Below, piece after piece: positions 1 through 10,301 of a DNA stretch of 64,000 nucleotides (position 1 is the stretch's first letter; each line of letters starts with the position of its first letter). The stretch spans positions 1,410,001-1,474,000 of the forward strand of contig OCMG01000004.1 in NCBI GenBank assembly GCA_900215285.1. Direction: 5' to 3'. The position numbers and the translations under genes are program-made. The DNA is from Ensifer adhaerens. Lineage in GTDB: Bacteria > Pseudomonadota > Alphaproteobacteria > Rhizobiales > Rhizobiaceae. The notes below the pieces were generated by a model, which did no database searches, was not told the DNA's origin, and was given only the letters and a program-made list of their open reading frames with translations.

Positions 1-1800
<1,800 letters not shown>

Positions 1801-1817
1801 CATTGATCAATGCGCAT

Positions 1818-1840
1818 CTTGAGGTTCCAAGAACCTCAAG
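1818..1840 (+). other. Hairpin in the 23S-5S spacer
   Basis: A perfect 10-bp stem, CTTGAGGTTC with GAACCTCAAG, and a 3-base loop lie just after the 23S 3' end. No T-tract directly follows, so an rRNA processing structure is more likely than a terminator. The remaining spacer to 2002 holds nothing else I recognise, and there is no tRNA in it. Confidence 0.5.
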
Positions 1841-2002
1841 CATGTTTTGTCCTCACGGATGAGCGGCCCTGCGGGCCTATCCTCTGGACGGGGCGCGTCA
1901 CAAGACGCGACGGCCGCTTGGCCTTGCGAAGCCCCTGGCTTCGTTGGGTGCAATACGGCAGCGTCCAAATCCAGCTTCTCGAAACATTCGTTGCCTTTTA
2001 TT

Positions 2003-2121
2003 GACCTGGTGGTTATTGCGGGGTGGCTGCACCCGTTCCCTTTCCGAACACGGCCGTGAAACGCCCCAGCGCCAATGGTACTTCGTCTCAAGACGCGGGA
2101 GAGTAGGTCGCTGCCAGGTCT
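2003..2121 (+). rRNA. rrf: 5S ribosomal RNA
   Basis: About 119 nt, beginning GACCTGGTGG and ending with the complementary GCCAGGTC, which closes helix I. The internal CCGAACACGG loop segment typical of bacterial 5S is present near 2046. It lies about 200 bp after the 23S gene, the standard rrn order. Ends are placed from helix I pairing and may be off by 1-2 bases. Confidence 0.95.
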
Positions 2122-2231
2122 ATAAAATGCAACACTGCATGCGCCCAAAAAGTTGCAGACTTTTTGGATAAGCCGAATGCAAATGAAAGATATCTTCTCT
2201 TCAAACAAACGGGCAGAATGCCCACATAAAG

Positions 2232-2256
2232 GGCCGCTCATATGCGGCCGTTTCTA
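2232..2256 (+). terminator. Possible intrinsic terminator after 5S rRNA
   Basis: The stem GGCCGC / GCGGCC with loop TCATAT is followed by GTTTCTATTT, about 110 bp after the 5S gene and just before tRNA-fMet. It could end rRNA transcription, be partly read through into the tRNA, or be a processing hairpin. The T-tract is interrupted. Confidence 0.45.
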
Positions 2257-2268
2257 TTTAAGCCATAA

Positions 2269-2345
<77 letters not shown>

Positions 2346-2751
2346 ACAAAACTTGTAACTCTGCCCACTCAGGGTATTTGCTCCGAAGCTCCTCGATATA
2401 CGCGTCGAGGAGCTTTTTGCGTTTGGCTTCCGTGTCCAGCTCACCAGATACAACACGCGCCTCGAAATCCCTTTGGGTGCTCACCATAAACTGACGCTCC
2501 ATCCGATCCATGACATTCGTCCCAGAATGAAGCCGTTCTCGGCGGCTTCGTTGCGCGCATTGATGGGGCACCAGACGGAGCCGGCCCTTGAGATGCCGAA
2601 CACGCAGGAAAAGGCTATCGGGTCTTGCCAAGTCAGGCAGTTGCTTACACGGGTTGTTGCCGGAAATTTGTGTGCGACTGCGAACGGCTTTCTGCTGCTG
2701 TGGCATTGTCGAAAATCACAACACTGTGCGCAATTGGACCCCGCCACTTCT
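2346..2751. other. Spacer between tRNA-fMet and the SorC gene; possible gene remnant on the minus strand
   Basis: Apart from the terminator, about 400 bp holds no convincing gene. A minus-strand frame over roughly 2350-2510 reads as a charged helical segment (EARVVSGELDTEAKRKKLL) but runs on into the antisense of the tRNA. The adjoining sequence upstream stays open only in other frames. It could be a decayed gene end, for instance of an element inserted at the tRNA, but I do not recognise a family. Confidence 0.25.
2386..2418 (+). terminator. Intrinsic terminator after tRNA-fMet
   Basis: A perfect 11-bp stem (AAGCTCCTCGA / TCGAGGAGCTT) with an 8-base loop runs into a T-run, 40 bp after the tRNA 3' end. 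It fits a terminator for the rrn-tRNA transcript. The same bases could also be coding in a doubtful minus-strand frame, so the palindrome might partly be coincidental. Confidence 0.7.
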
Positions 2752-3732
2752 TCAGGCCTTGAAGATCGTTCGGACGGCCTTTGCCGTCGCTTCATCGATC
2801 ACGAGGATATTGGCAAGCTTCGCCCGTAGCAATGCGCAAATGGCCTCGGTCTTATCCAGGCCGCCGCCGACACAAATGCGCTCGGGCACAGTCAAAAGAT
2901 CCTCAAGTGGCATGGTAATGTGGCGCGCGTCGAACTCACTGATGATGATTTTTCCTTCCGCGTCGAAGAAAAAGCCGGAGGCGAAGCCGATGGCCCCGGC
3001 ATTTTCGTAAATCCTGACTTCATCGCGGCTCATAAAGCCGCCCTGGACAAGAAGGGTCTCTCCCTGCAGTTGGGTAACCCCGAAAAGTGATTTCGAGCTT
3101 TGCCGTAAAAGCGCGAAGTGGTCGCGCACGGCCGGTTCGTTCATCAGAATCTCTTTGACGGCAGGCGAAGACACGATACCGGGCGCATGGAGATTGACTG
3201 CGCGTGCGCTCAGCCGTTCCGCAATGTTTGACGTACAGAAGACCGGCGAGAAGTCGAAGGTGGCGGCAGAGCTACCCGTCGTTTGAGCAATGGTGACATC
3301 AGGAAACGGAACGCGGGAAAGCGCTTTCGACAGGGCGAGGACTGTTCGTCCCCAGGCAACGCCGACAGTTTCGTGCCCGACGAGTTTGCGCTCCAGAACC
3401 CGCGCGCCGAGCGTGCCCAACTGCTCGAACAGCGAGGCATCCGGCCGGGCGGGCAGGACAAAACACTCGGCCAGTCCGGTGAGTTCGCTGACTTCCAGAG
3501 CCAGATCTATACGCGACATGCGCGTGGGATCGAGCGCGATCCGCACGACTCCGTCCTCGCGAGCCTTTTGAAGGAGGTTGAAGACGCTGGCGCGGGAAAT
3601 CCCCAGCCTGTCAGCCACTTCATCCTGCTTCAGTCCCTGTTCGTAGTAGAGCCACGCAGCCCAAAGGACGTCGTCCATCCCGAACTGGGACGGCACTTCA
3701 CGTCGCCCTCCGCTCCCCTTCGAATTCGTCAT
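2752..3732 (-). CDS. SorC/DeoR-family sugar-binding transcriptional regulator
   Basis: A 326-aa protein with an N-terminal helix-turn-helix near residues 36-60 (QDEVADRLGISRASVFNLLQ) and a large C-terminal sugar-phosphate-binding domain. This is the SorC layout, usual length 310-330 aa, also seen in the erythritol repressor EryD. It is transcribed away from the polyol/sugar operon that starts at 3911, and the shared intergenic region carries three CATATG-centred sites. It probably controls that operon in response to a phosphorylated intermediate; the effector is unknown. A start at Met19 is possible, because the upstream Shine-Dalgarno is not clear. Confidence 0.88.
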   Translation of the reverse strand: MTNSKGSGGRREVPSQFGMDDVLWAAWLYYEQGLKQDEVADRLGISRASVFNLLQKAREDGVVRIALDPTRMSRIDLALEVSELTGLAECFVLPARPDASLFEQLGTLGARVLERKLVGHETVGVAWGRTVLALSKALSRVPFPDVTIAQTTGSSAATFDFSPVFCTSNIAERLSARAVNLHAPGIVSSPAVKEILMNEPAVRDHFALLRQSSKSLFGVTQLQGETLLVQGGFMSRDEVRIYENAGAIGFASGFFFDAEGKIIISEFDARHITMPLEDLLTVPERICVGGGLDKTEAICALLRAKLANILVIDEATAKAVRTIFKA

Positions 3733-3814
3733 CGCCCCCCCCGCCGTCTGCGTCCGTCAAGGACTTCCTCTAAATGACTTCTCCAAAAAAATACAGAGGC
3801 CGCCAGGGCATTTC

Positions 3815-3877
3815 GGCATATGCCAGTACCTTTTGAAAAAGGTCATTGACATATGTCACATAATATTGGCATATTTC
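3815..3877. promoter_or_regulatory. Divergent promoter with three CATATG-type operator sites
   Basis: GGCATATGCC (3815-3824) and GACATATGTC (3848-3857) are perfect 10-bp palindromes, and GGCATATTTC (3868-3877) is a degenerate copy. Their centres are about 33 and 20 bp apart. TTGACA at 3846-3851 could be a -35 box for the rightward operon, with CATATT (3870-3875) as a -10 at 18 bp. The overlap of repeats with the promoter suggests binding by the adjacent SorC regulator; this is inference. Confidence 0.6.
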
Positions 3878-3910
3878 AATACATCGAAGGTTTGCCCTTG
3901 GGAGGAGCGC

Positions 3911-5251
3911 GTGAACTTGCCGAAAATGACAGCCATTGCGCCATCAGCGGATTGGAATTCGCTGATCAATGATGTGGCCGACGGACGGTGGCGCGATCCT
4001 GATACAGGCCGGTCCGTCGACGTCCCGTTTCATCACATCCGCCTGGGAGATGGGCTGGCCGACATTGCGGAAGACCTGCTTCACGAGATCATGCCAGCCA
4101 GCAGTTATGCTGTCGTGTGTGATGCCGACACGGCCGACGCGATGGGCGCGGCGATCGCTCGCCGCCTCGATGGGAAGGCGCGGGTGATCGTGCTCGATCA
4201 TCCCCATGCCGACGAAGCGCAGGTTGAGGCCTTGCAGCGCGACACGGCGGGAGCGGAGGCGCTCGTCGCGGTCGGTTCCGGAACGATCAACGACCTGTGC
4301 AAATACGCGACCTTCCTCGACGGTCGCCCTTACAGCGTCTTCGGCACGGCGCCGTCGATGAACGGTTACACGTCCTCGACCGCCTCGATCACCCTGCGCT
4401 CCGGCCTTAAGACCACGCGCAAGGCGCATGCAGCCAAGGGTGTCTTCATCGATATCGATGTCTCGGCCGCCGCGCCGCAGTATCTCATCGGTGCTGGCCT
4501 CGGCGACAGTCTCTGCCGGCCCACCGCGCAGATCGACTGGTACTTCTCGCATGTCATGTTCGGTACGCGCTATGCGACGTCGCCCTATGTTCTTCAGGCC
4601 GAGGATGAGCGGGAGACGCTCGAGCGCTCCGCCGGTCTCGGCACCGGCGATCACGACGCCATCGGATATCTGCAGCGGCTTCTGACGCTGGCGGGTCTCG
4701 GCATTGCCGTGGTTGGCCTCAGCCATCCCGGATCGATGGGCGAGCATCAGATCTCGCACTGGATCGACAGTTTTGCCGGCGACCGCCATCCCGGAACGGT
4801 TCACGGCCAGCAGGTCGGTGTCGCCTCGATCACCATGGCCCGGTTGCAGAAGCATATCCTGTCCATGGAGAACGCGCCGCGCATCCGCCCCTACATCCCC
4901 GACGAGATGGCCATCCGCGCCCGGTATCCCGCAGCCGCAGTCGACGATTGCCTGGCGGCCTCGCGCGCCAAGGCCGTGAATGCCGAAGCGGCGGAAGTGT
5001 TCAATGCGAAGCTCGCAGCCCTCTGGCCCGAATTGCGCAGGACGCTGAGCGCCATGGCCATCGATCCCGACGAAATGGCGGCTCATCTGCGTGCCGCCGG
5101 AGGCGGGGCGACCTATGCCCAGATCGGCATGGATCGGGAGCTTTATGTCGAAGCGCTGCGGCGCTGCCCTGAAATGCGGGATCGATATTCAATGCTCGAT
5201 CTGGCGATCGGCATGGGCATTCTCGACGAATTCATTGAGGAGTACGTCTGA
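3911..5251 (+). CDS. sn-Glycerol-1-phosphate dehydrogenase-like (AraM/EgsA family)
   Basis: A 446-aa member of the iron-containing alcohol dehydrogenase superfamily, G1P dehydrogenase branch. It would oxidise or reduce a glycerol-1-phosphate-type polyol phosphate with NAD(P). Visible features are the nucleotide-binding segment AVGSGTINDLCKYA, the FGTAPSMNGYTSSTASI loop, and the metal-ligand regions GLGDSLCRPTA, GSMGEHQISHWID and GTVHGQQVG. I chose GTG 3911 because GGAGGAGCGC directly precedes it. The longer frame from 3833 would run through the operator and promoter sites. ATG 3926 is an alternative. It is first in a long operon, and its stop overlaps the start of the HAD gene. The true substrate may be another polyol phosphate. 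Confidence 0.85.
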   Translation: MNLPKMTAIAPSADWNSLINDVADGRWRDPDTGRSVDVPFHHIRLGDGLADIAEDLLHEIMPASSYAVVCDADTADAMGAAIARRLDGKARVIVLDHPHADEAQVEALQRDTAGAEALVAVGSGTINDLCKYATFLDGRPYSVFGTAPSMNGYTSSTASITLRSGLKTTRKAHAAKGVFIDIDVSAAAPQYLIGAGLGDSLCRPTAQIDWYFSHVMFGTRYATSPYVLQAEDERETLERSAGLGTGDHDAIGYLQRLLTLAGLGIAVVGLSHPGSMGEHQISHWIDSFAGDRHPGTVHGQQVGVASITMARLQKHILSMENAPRIRPYIPDEMAIRARYPAAAVDDCLAASRAKAVNAEAAEVFNAKLAALWPELRRTLSAMAIDPDEMAAHLRAAGGGATYAQIGMDRELYVEALRRCPEMRDRYSMLDLAIGMGILDEFIEEYV

Positions 5252-6078
5252 TGCGTGCGTTGCAGGAACTCGATCTTGAGACGCTGTCACGCTGCGTCGC
5301 CGTCTTTACCGACATCGACGACACGTTGACCACCGACGGGCAGCTGCCGGCTGCGGCCTATGCCGCGCTGGAAAGGCTTGCCGAAGCAGGCCTTGAGGTC
5401 GTTCCCATCACGGGCCGGCCGGCGGGCTGGTGCGATATGATCGCCCGCTTGTGGCCGGTGGCCGGCATCGTTGGCGAGAACGGCGCGTTTTACTTCTCCT
5501 ACGACCGGCAGGCGCGGGTCATGCGCCAGCGCTTTTTCGCGACCGACGAGGAACGGCGCAGCAATCGCGCGCGCCTCAATACACTGCGCGAGCGCATTCT
5601 GCGTGAGGTGCCGGGCGCCGGAATCGCGTCCGACCAGCTTTACCGCGAAGCCGATCTTGCGATCGATTTCTGCGAGGACGTGAAGCCGCTTCCGCCGTCT
5701 GATGTGGACCGGATTCTCGCGCTGTTCGCCGAAGCCGGTGCGGTTGCGAAAGTCTCCTCCATTCATGTGAATGGCTGGTTCGGTGACTATGACAAGCTTT
5801 CGATGACCCGGATTTTCGCACGCGACGTCTTGGGGCTCGATATCGATGCCATGCGTGATCGCGTCATCTTCGTCGGCGACAGCCCGAATGACGGGCCGAT
5901 GTTCGGTTTCTTCCCGAATTCCTGCGGTGTGGCCAATGTGCGTGCATTCGCTCCCGGAAGTTTCAACCCGCCGGCCTTCGTGGCGGAGGCGGAGGGCGGC
6001 GAGGGTTTCGTCGAGGTGGCGGATCGCATTCTACAGGCTCAATCGGGTGCCGACCGGCGGAAGGTGGCCCATGGTTGA
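5251..6078 (+). CDS. HAD-family phosphatase (Cof/IIB type)
   Basis: A 275-aa cytoplasmic HAD hydrolase. Motif I is FTDIDDTLT, with nucleophile Asp21 and Asp23; motif II is the ITGRP segment; motif IV is GDSPNDGPMF near residue 210. The inserted cap domain resembles sugar-phosphate and mannosyl-3-phosphoglycerate phosphatase types. Its start codon shares one base with the previous stop (TGATG), so the two are translationally coupled. It probably dephosphorylates, or removes a toxic phosphorylated form of, the operon's polyol or sugar phosphate. Substrate specificity cannot be read from sequence. Confidence 0.85.
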   Translation: MRALQELDLETLSRCVAVFTDIDDTLTTDGQLPAAAYAALERLAEAGLEVVPITGRPAGWCDMIARLWPVAGIVGENGAFYFSYDRQARVMRQRFFATDEERRSNRARLNTLRERILREVPGAGIASDQLYREADLAIDFCEDVKPLPPSDVDRILALFAEAGAVAKVSSIHVNGWFGDYDKLSMTRIFARDVLGLDIDAMRDRVIFVGDSPNDGPMFGFFPNSCGVANVRAFAPGSFNPPAFVAEAEGGEGFVEVADRILQAQSGADRRKVAHG

Positions 6079-7606
6079 GACAGTCTACGACCTCGCCATT
6101 ATCGGCGGCGGCATCAACGGTTGCGGGATTGCCCGCGACGCGGTCGGGCGCGGATATTCCGTCTATCTTTGCGAAAAGGGCGATCTGGGCGGGGCAACGT
6201 CCTCCGCCTCGACGAAATTGCTCCATGGGGGGCTCCGCTATCTCGAACACTACGAGTTCCGGCTGGTGAAGGAGGCGTTGATCGAGCGTGAGACGCTGTG
6301 GGGCATTGCCCCGCATATCGTCCGGCCGCTGCGCTTCATTCTGCCCTACAGCAAGGGTTTGCGGCCCGTCTGGATGCTGCGACTCGGTCTCTTCATCTAC
6401 GACCATCTCGGCGGCCGCAAGCTGCTCCCCGGAACGTTGCGCGTGAAGCTCGACCGCGGGGTTTATGCGCAGGGACTGCGCAAGGGGTTGGCGCTTGGCT
6501 TCGAATATTCCGATTGCTGGGTGGAAGACAATCGTCTGGTCATCCTCAATGCGATCGACGCCCAGGATCGCGGTGCCGTCATTGCCGCCCGGACGAAATG
6601 CATCTCTGCGAAACCGCATGGCGAGGGCGGCTGGACGGTGACGACCGAGGAGGTGGAAACCGGGCTGCGGCGCACGATCCGCGCGCGCATGCTGATCAAT
6701 GCCGGTGGCCCCTGGGCAAGCAGTATTGTCAGCGACATCGCCGGGCGCGCGCCGCGCGGGCGGGTGCGTCAGGTGCAGGGTTCCCACATCGTGGTGCCGA
6801 AGCTCTACGATCACGACCGTTGCTTCATTTTCCAGAATGCCGATGGGCGAATCGTCTTCACGATCCCCTATGAAGGCCAGTACACGCTGATCGGGACGAC
6901 GGACCGCGACTATCCGGGCGATCCGGCCTCGGTGAAGGCCTCTGCCGAGGAGATCGAATATCTTTGCGCGCTGGCCAGCAGCTATTTCGACAAGCCGGTG
7001 GCGCCGGCAGACGTCGTGTGGACCTATAGCGGTGTGCGTCCGCTCTATGACGACGGGGCCTCTGCCGCGCAGTCCGCCACGCGCGACTACGTGCTCGAAC
7101 TGGATGAAAGCGCGAATGCGCCGATCCTTTCCATTTTCGGCGGCAAGATCACGACCTACCGGCGTCTTGCAGAATCGGCGCTGGAGCTGATCGAGCAGAA
7201 GCTTGGAGCATCATCCCGCCGCACCGGCCTCGCCAAGGGCTGGACGGGACACGCGAGCCTGCCCGGCGGTGACTTCAAGCCGGGTGAGTTCGGCCAGCAG
7301 GTGGCGCGGCTGAGGCGAGACCATCCGTTTCTGTCCGAGGATCTGGCGACCCGCCTGGTCCGTCAATACGGGACGCGCGCCTGGCTGCTTCTGGCCGGCA
7401 AGCGCGAAAGCAGCGATCTCGGTGAAGTTTTCGGTGCAGATCTGACACAGGCGGAAGTCGACTTCCAGTGCCGGTACGAGTGGGCCCGCACGGTCGATGA
7501 TATCGTCTTCCGCCGCAGCAAGCTGGGCTTGCGCATGAGCGAGGCCGAGATCGACCGGCTGGAAGACTATCTGCGCGGCGGCATCGAGGAACTGAAAAGT
7601 GCATGA
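6071..7606 (+). CDS. glpD: FAD-dependent glycerol-3-phosphate dehydrogenase-like protein (GlpD/EryB family)
   Basis: A 511-aa flavoprotein. The N-terminal dinucleotide-binding motif is AIIGGGINGCGIARDA, followed by the GATSSASTKLLHGGLRYLE signature of the GlpA/GlpD family and the C-terminal DAO domain. It would oxidise glycerol-3-phosphate, or a homologous tetritol phosphate as EryB does, passing electrons to the membrane quinone pool. The start ATG 6071 lies inside the end of the HAD gene (8-bp overlap), after AAGGTGG. Together with the G1P dehydrogenase-like gene it suggests conversion between stereoisomeric polyol phosphates. Whether the physiological substrate is G3P is not proven. Confidence 0.85.
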   Translation: MVETVYDLAIIGGGINGCGIARDAVGRGYSVYLCEKGDLGGATSSASTKLLHGGLRYLEHYEFRLVKEALIERETLWGIAPHIVRPLRFILPYSKGLRPVWMLRLGLFIYDHLGGRKLLPGTLRVKLDRGVYAQGLRKGLALGFEYSDCWVEDNRLVILNAIDAQDRGAVIAARTKCISAKPHGEGGWTVTTEEVETGLRRTIRARMLINAGGPWASSIVSDIAGRAPRGRVRQVQGSHIVVPKLYDHDRCFIFQNADGRIVFTIPYEGQYTLIGTTDRDYPGDPASVKASAEEIEYLCALASSYFDKPVAPADVVWTYSGVRPLYDDGASAAQSATRDYVLELDESANAPILSIFGGKITTYRRLAESALELIEQKLGASSRRTGLAKGWTGHASLPGGDFKPGEFGQQVARLRRDHPFLSEDLATRLVRQYGTRAWLLLAGKRESSDLGEVFGADLTQAEVDFQCRYEWARTVDDIVFRRSKLGLRMSEAEIDRLEDYLRGGIEELKSA

Positions 7607-7689
7607 CATGAACTGACGGGTTGTTGCCAAGGGGAAGAGGAGCCTCAAGGCAGCTGGAAGACCCAGACGAAAGGATCGGGAGGAGAAGC

Positions 7690-9135
7690 ATGTATCTGGG
7701 AATCGATCTTGGAACATCGGGTGTCAAATCCGTGCTGATCGACGACGGCCAAAGGCTGATCGGAGAGGCATCGTCACGGCCGCTCGATGTGGAACGCGCT
7801 CGGCCCGGCTGGTCCGAACAGGACCCCTCGTTATGGTGGGAGGCCGTCTGCGAGAGCCTGGACCTGCTTCACCGGAACCATCCGCACGAGATGTCGGCTG
7901 TGGAGGGCATCGGTCTCTCGGGCCAGATGTATGGCGCAACGGTGCTGGATGACGAAGACCGTCCGATCCGCCCGGCGATCCTGTGGAACGACACACGAAG
8001 CACTGCGGAATGCGCCGATCTGGAAAGGCGCGTACCCGGCCTGCGCGACATTGTCGGCCGCAGACCGACGCCGGGCGTGACTGCGACCAAGCTGATCTGG
8101 CTGAAAAAGAACGAGCCGGAGCCTTTTTCGAGGGTGCGGACTGTCCTGCTTCCCAAAGACTATGTTCGCCTGTTGCTGAGCGGGGAAAAGGTCTCGGACC
8201 TCGCCGATGCCAGCGGCACTATGTGGGTCGATCTGAGTGGTAGGCGCTGGTCCGAGCCGATGTTGTCGGCAACCGACCTTGGCGAGGAGCACATGCCGGC
8301 GCTGTGCGAAGGCACCAGCGTTTCGGGCCGCCTTCGTCAGGAACTCGCGCAGCGCTGGGGTATGGGCAGGCGGCCGGTCATTGCCGGCGGCGGTGGTGAC
8401 AACGCCTGCGGAGCCTGAGGAACCGGGGTGATCGAAGACGGCGAGGGCACGGTGTCGCTTGGTACGTCCGGCGTCCTGTTCGTGGCCAACAATGCCCCAC
8501 GTCACGCCGGCGACGTTGCCATCGAGACACTGTGCCATGCCGTCCCGGATCGCTGGCACCAGATGTCGGTGGTACTCTCTGCAACATCCTGCCTGACCTG
8601 GCTGTCGAAGCGCCTGAAGCGGACCCCCGAGGAGCTGATCCGCAGCCTGGGAGAAAGCCCGCGACCTGCAACGGAACTGCTGTTCGCGCCCTTCCTCGAT
8701 GGCTCGTGGTCTCCGCGCAACGATGCGGGTATCCGTGGCGGCTTCCATCGGCTCGCGCATCAGCATGACGATGACGCCATGACGCAGGCGGTGCTTCAGG
8801 GCGTGGCCTACGCCATTGCCGAATGCGCCGGCGCTTTTCGAGATAGCGGCACAGAACTGCGCAACCTAATGGCGATCGGTGGCGGTTCGCGCTCAAAGCT
8901 GTGGCTTTCGATCCTGGCCACCGTGCTCGATGTCGAGCTGCAGGTTCCGGATGCCAGCGCGCTTGGCGCGGCATTCGGCGCCGCGCGGCTGGCCATGCTG
9001 GCGGCAAGCGGGGCGGCGCCGGCTGAAGTCTTACGCAAACCCGTCATTCTGGATGTCGTGCGGCCCGCAGAGGCTTTTGCCGGCAGCTACACCGAGAGTT
9101 TCCAGTCCTGGAAGACGTTTGCCCAGGCCTGCTGA
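7690..9135 (+). pseudogene. xylB: Xylulokinase-like FGGY kinase interrupted by an in-frame TGA
   Basis: Read through one stop, this is a 481-codon FGGY kinase of normal XylB length. It starts MYLGIDLGTSGVKSVLIDDG and carries LSGQMYGATVLD, the phosphate-binding GGGGDNACGA and SLGTSGVLF. The TGA at 8416-8418 sits just after GGGGDNACGA, and the frame resumes without shift (GTGVIEDGEGTVSLGTSG). From memory of the family, this site often holds Cys or Val, so TGC to TGA is the simplest change. As it stands the product would stop at 242 aa without the C-terminal domain. Start ATG 7690 follows GGGAGGAGAAGC. Options are a recent nonsense mutation, a sequencing error or, least likely, recoding. Confidence 0.85.
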
Positions 9136-9211
9136 TGACATTCGCCTGCCGTCACCGGCCGGCGCGTCGCAACCGCCCCATCGGGGAAGGTCAACTGAGG
9201 AGGAGAAGAAC

Positions 9212-10225
9212 GTGACAGAAGAAGCATCAGTCAATAGCGGTATCGGTCGCCGCGCATTCATGGCGGGAACCATGGCGCTCGCCGGCGCAGCCGCGCTTTG
9301 GCCGAAGGATATGCGGGCCGCGGCCGCGAACCGCAATTTCGCAGCCGCACTCGGCTGGACCACATACGATTCCGGCCGCCACCTTCAGGACGGTTTCAAG
9401 GCGGCTGTCGGGGAGCTGGGAGGCAACCTGAACATGACGGACGCCGGTTTCGATGCACGCGTCCAGTCCGACCAGATCGACTCTCTCGTCGCCTCGAAGC
9501 CCGATGCGCTCTTCATCACGCCAGCTGACGCCGTTGCCATTGCGCCCGCCGTGCTGCGCGCGATCAAGGCCGGCATTCCCGTCTTCTGCGCCGACAGTGC
9601 CGTGCCGGGCGCAACGGTTACCACTACCTCCATGTCCAACAACTTCGGCATGGGTCAGTATTCCTGCGAATTCATCTGCCAGCAGCTGAAGGGTAAGGGC
9701 AAGATCGCCCGCGTGATGCTGCCGCAGAACGAAAGCTGGGATCAGCGTACGCTCGGCATGGAATGGACGCTGCGCCGCTATCCCGATGTGAAGGTGGTTG
9801 CCGAGTGGGCCTTTGCGCTCGCCGGCAACGTGACCCCGCGCCAGGCCGTCGACAACATTCTGACCTCCAATCCGGATGTCGATGCGATCTGGTGCGCCTG
9901 GGATGGGGCTGCCGTGGAGGGCACGCTGGCCGCCCGCGCCGCCAATCGCGGCAACCTCATCCTCACGGGGATCGATGGCGGTTCGCAGGCCTTCAACTAC
10001 ATCGCCGGCGACACGCCGCTGAAGCTCTCCATGGCGCAGAGCTTCTACGAAATGGCCTATTCGAGCGTGTTCTACGCCCATGAGCAGCTGGCTGGCCGCA
10101 AGGCACCGCGGCTCGTGATCACGCCGACCTACGCAGTGGTCAAGGACATGCTGCAAAAGGGCATTCCCGACGATTACGACGTGCCTGGTCACGCCGCCCA
10201 GCTGGGCTGGACGCGCGCGCTCTGA
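9212..10225 (+). CDS. ABC sugar transporter substrate-binding protein
   Basis: A 337-aa periplasmic binding protein of the ribose/galactose class (Peripla_BP_4 fold). The N-terminus GRRAFMAGTMALAGAAAL is a twin-arginine-like or Sec signal segment, and cleavage is probable near residues 30-35. A GTG start at 9212 is chosen for its strong AGGAGGAG; upstream frame extension runs into the kinase gene. It feeds the permeases at 11816 and 12826. Ligand is unknown; the operon's enzymes suggest a polyol or small sugar. Confidence 0.9.
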   Translation: MTEEASVNSGIGRRAFMAGTMALAGAAALWPKDMRAAAANRNFAAALGWTTYDSGRHLQDGFKAAVGELGGNLNMTDAGFDARVQSDQIDSLVASKPDALFITPADAVAIAPAVLRAIKAGIPVFCADSAVPGATVTTTSMSNNFGMGQYSCEFICQQLKGKGKIARVMLPQNESWDQRTLGMEWTLRRYPDVKVVAEWAFALAGNVTPRQAVDNILTSNPDVDAIWCAWDGAAVEGTLAARAANRGNLILTGIDGGSQAFNYIAGDTPLKLSMAQSFYEMAYSSVFYAHEQLAGRKAPRLVITPTYAVVKDMLQKGIPDDYDVPGHAAQLGWTRAL

Positions 10226-10236
10226 CGCCTTCTGCC

Positions 10237-10259
10237 GGCCGCGAAACCGTTTCGTGGCC
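10237..10259 (+). other. Hairpin between the binding-protein gene and the ATPase gene
   Basis: GGCCGCGAAA pairs with TTTCGTGGCC (one G-U pair) around the loop CCG, 11 bp after the binding-protein stop. No T-tract follows. Such hairpins after binding-protein genes often stabilise the upstream mRNA and lower expression of the downstream genes. A comparable hairpin follows the second binding-protein gene at 33383. Confidence 0.55.
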
Positions 10260-10301
10260 GCGCAATCTCCAGCGAGGAACAAAGCCCGTGAGGAACAAGG
10301 C

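Noticed and set aside
3833..3910. N-terminal extension of the G1P dehydrogenase-like gene
   Set aside because: It would place coding sequence over the operator and promoter; a strong ribosome-binding site precedes the GTG at 3911.
8416..8460. Selenocysteine insertion at the kinase TGA
   Set aside because: No convincing bacterial SECIS hairpin immediately downstream, and the protein family is not known to use selenocysteine.
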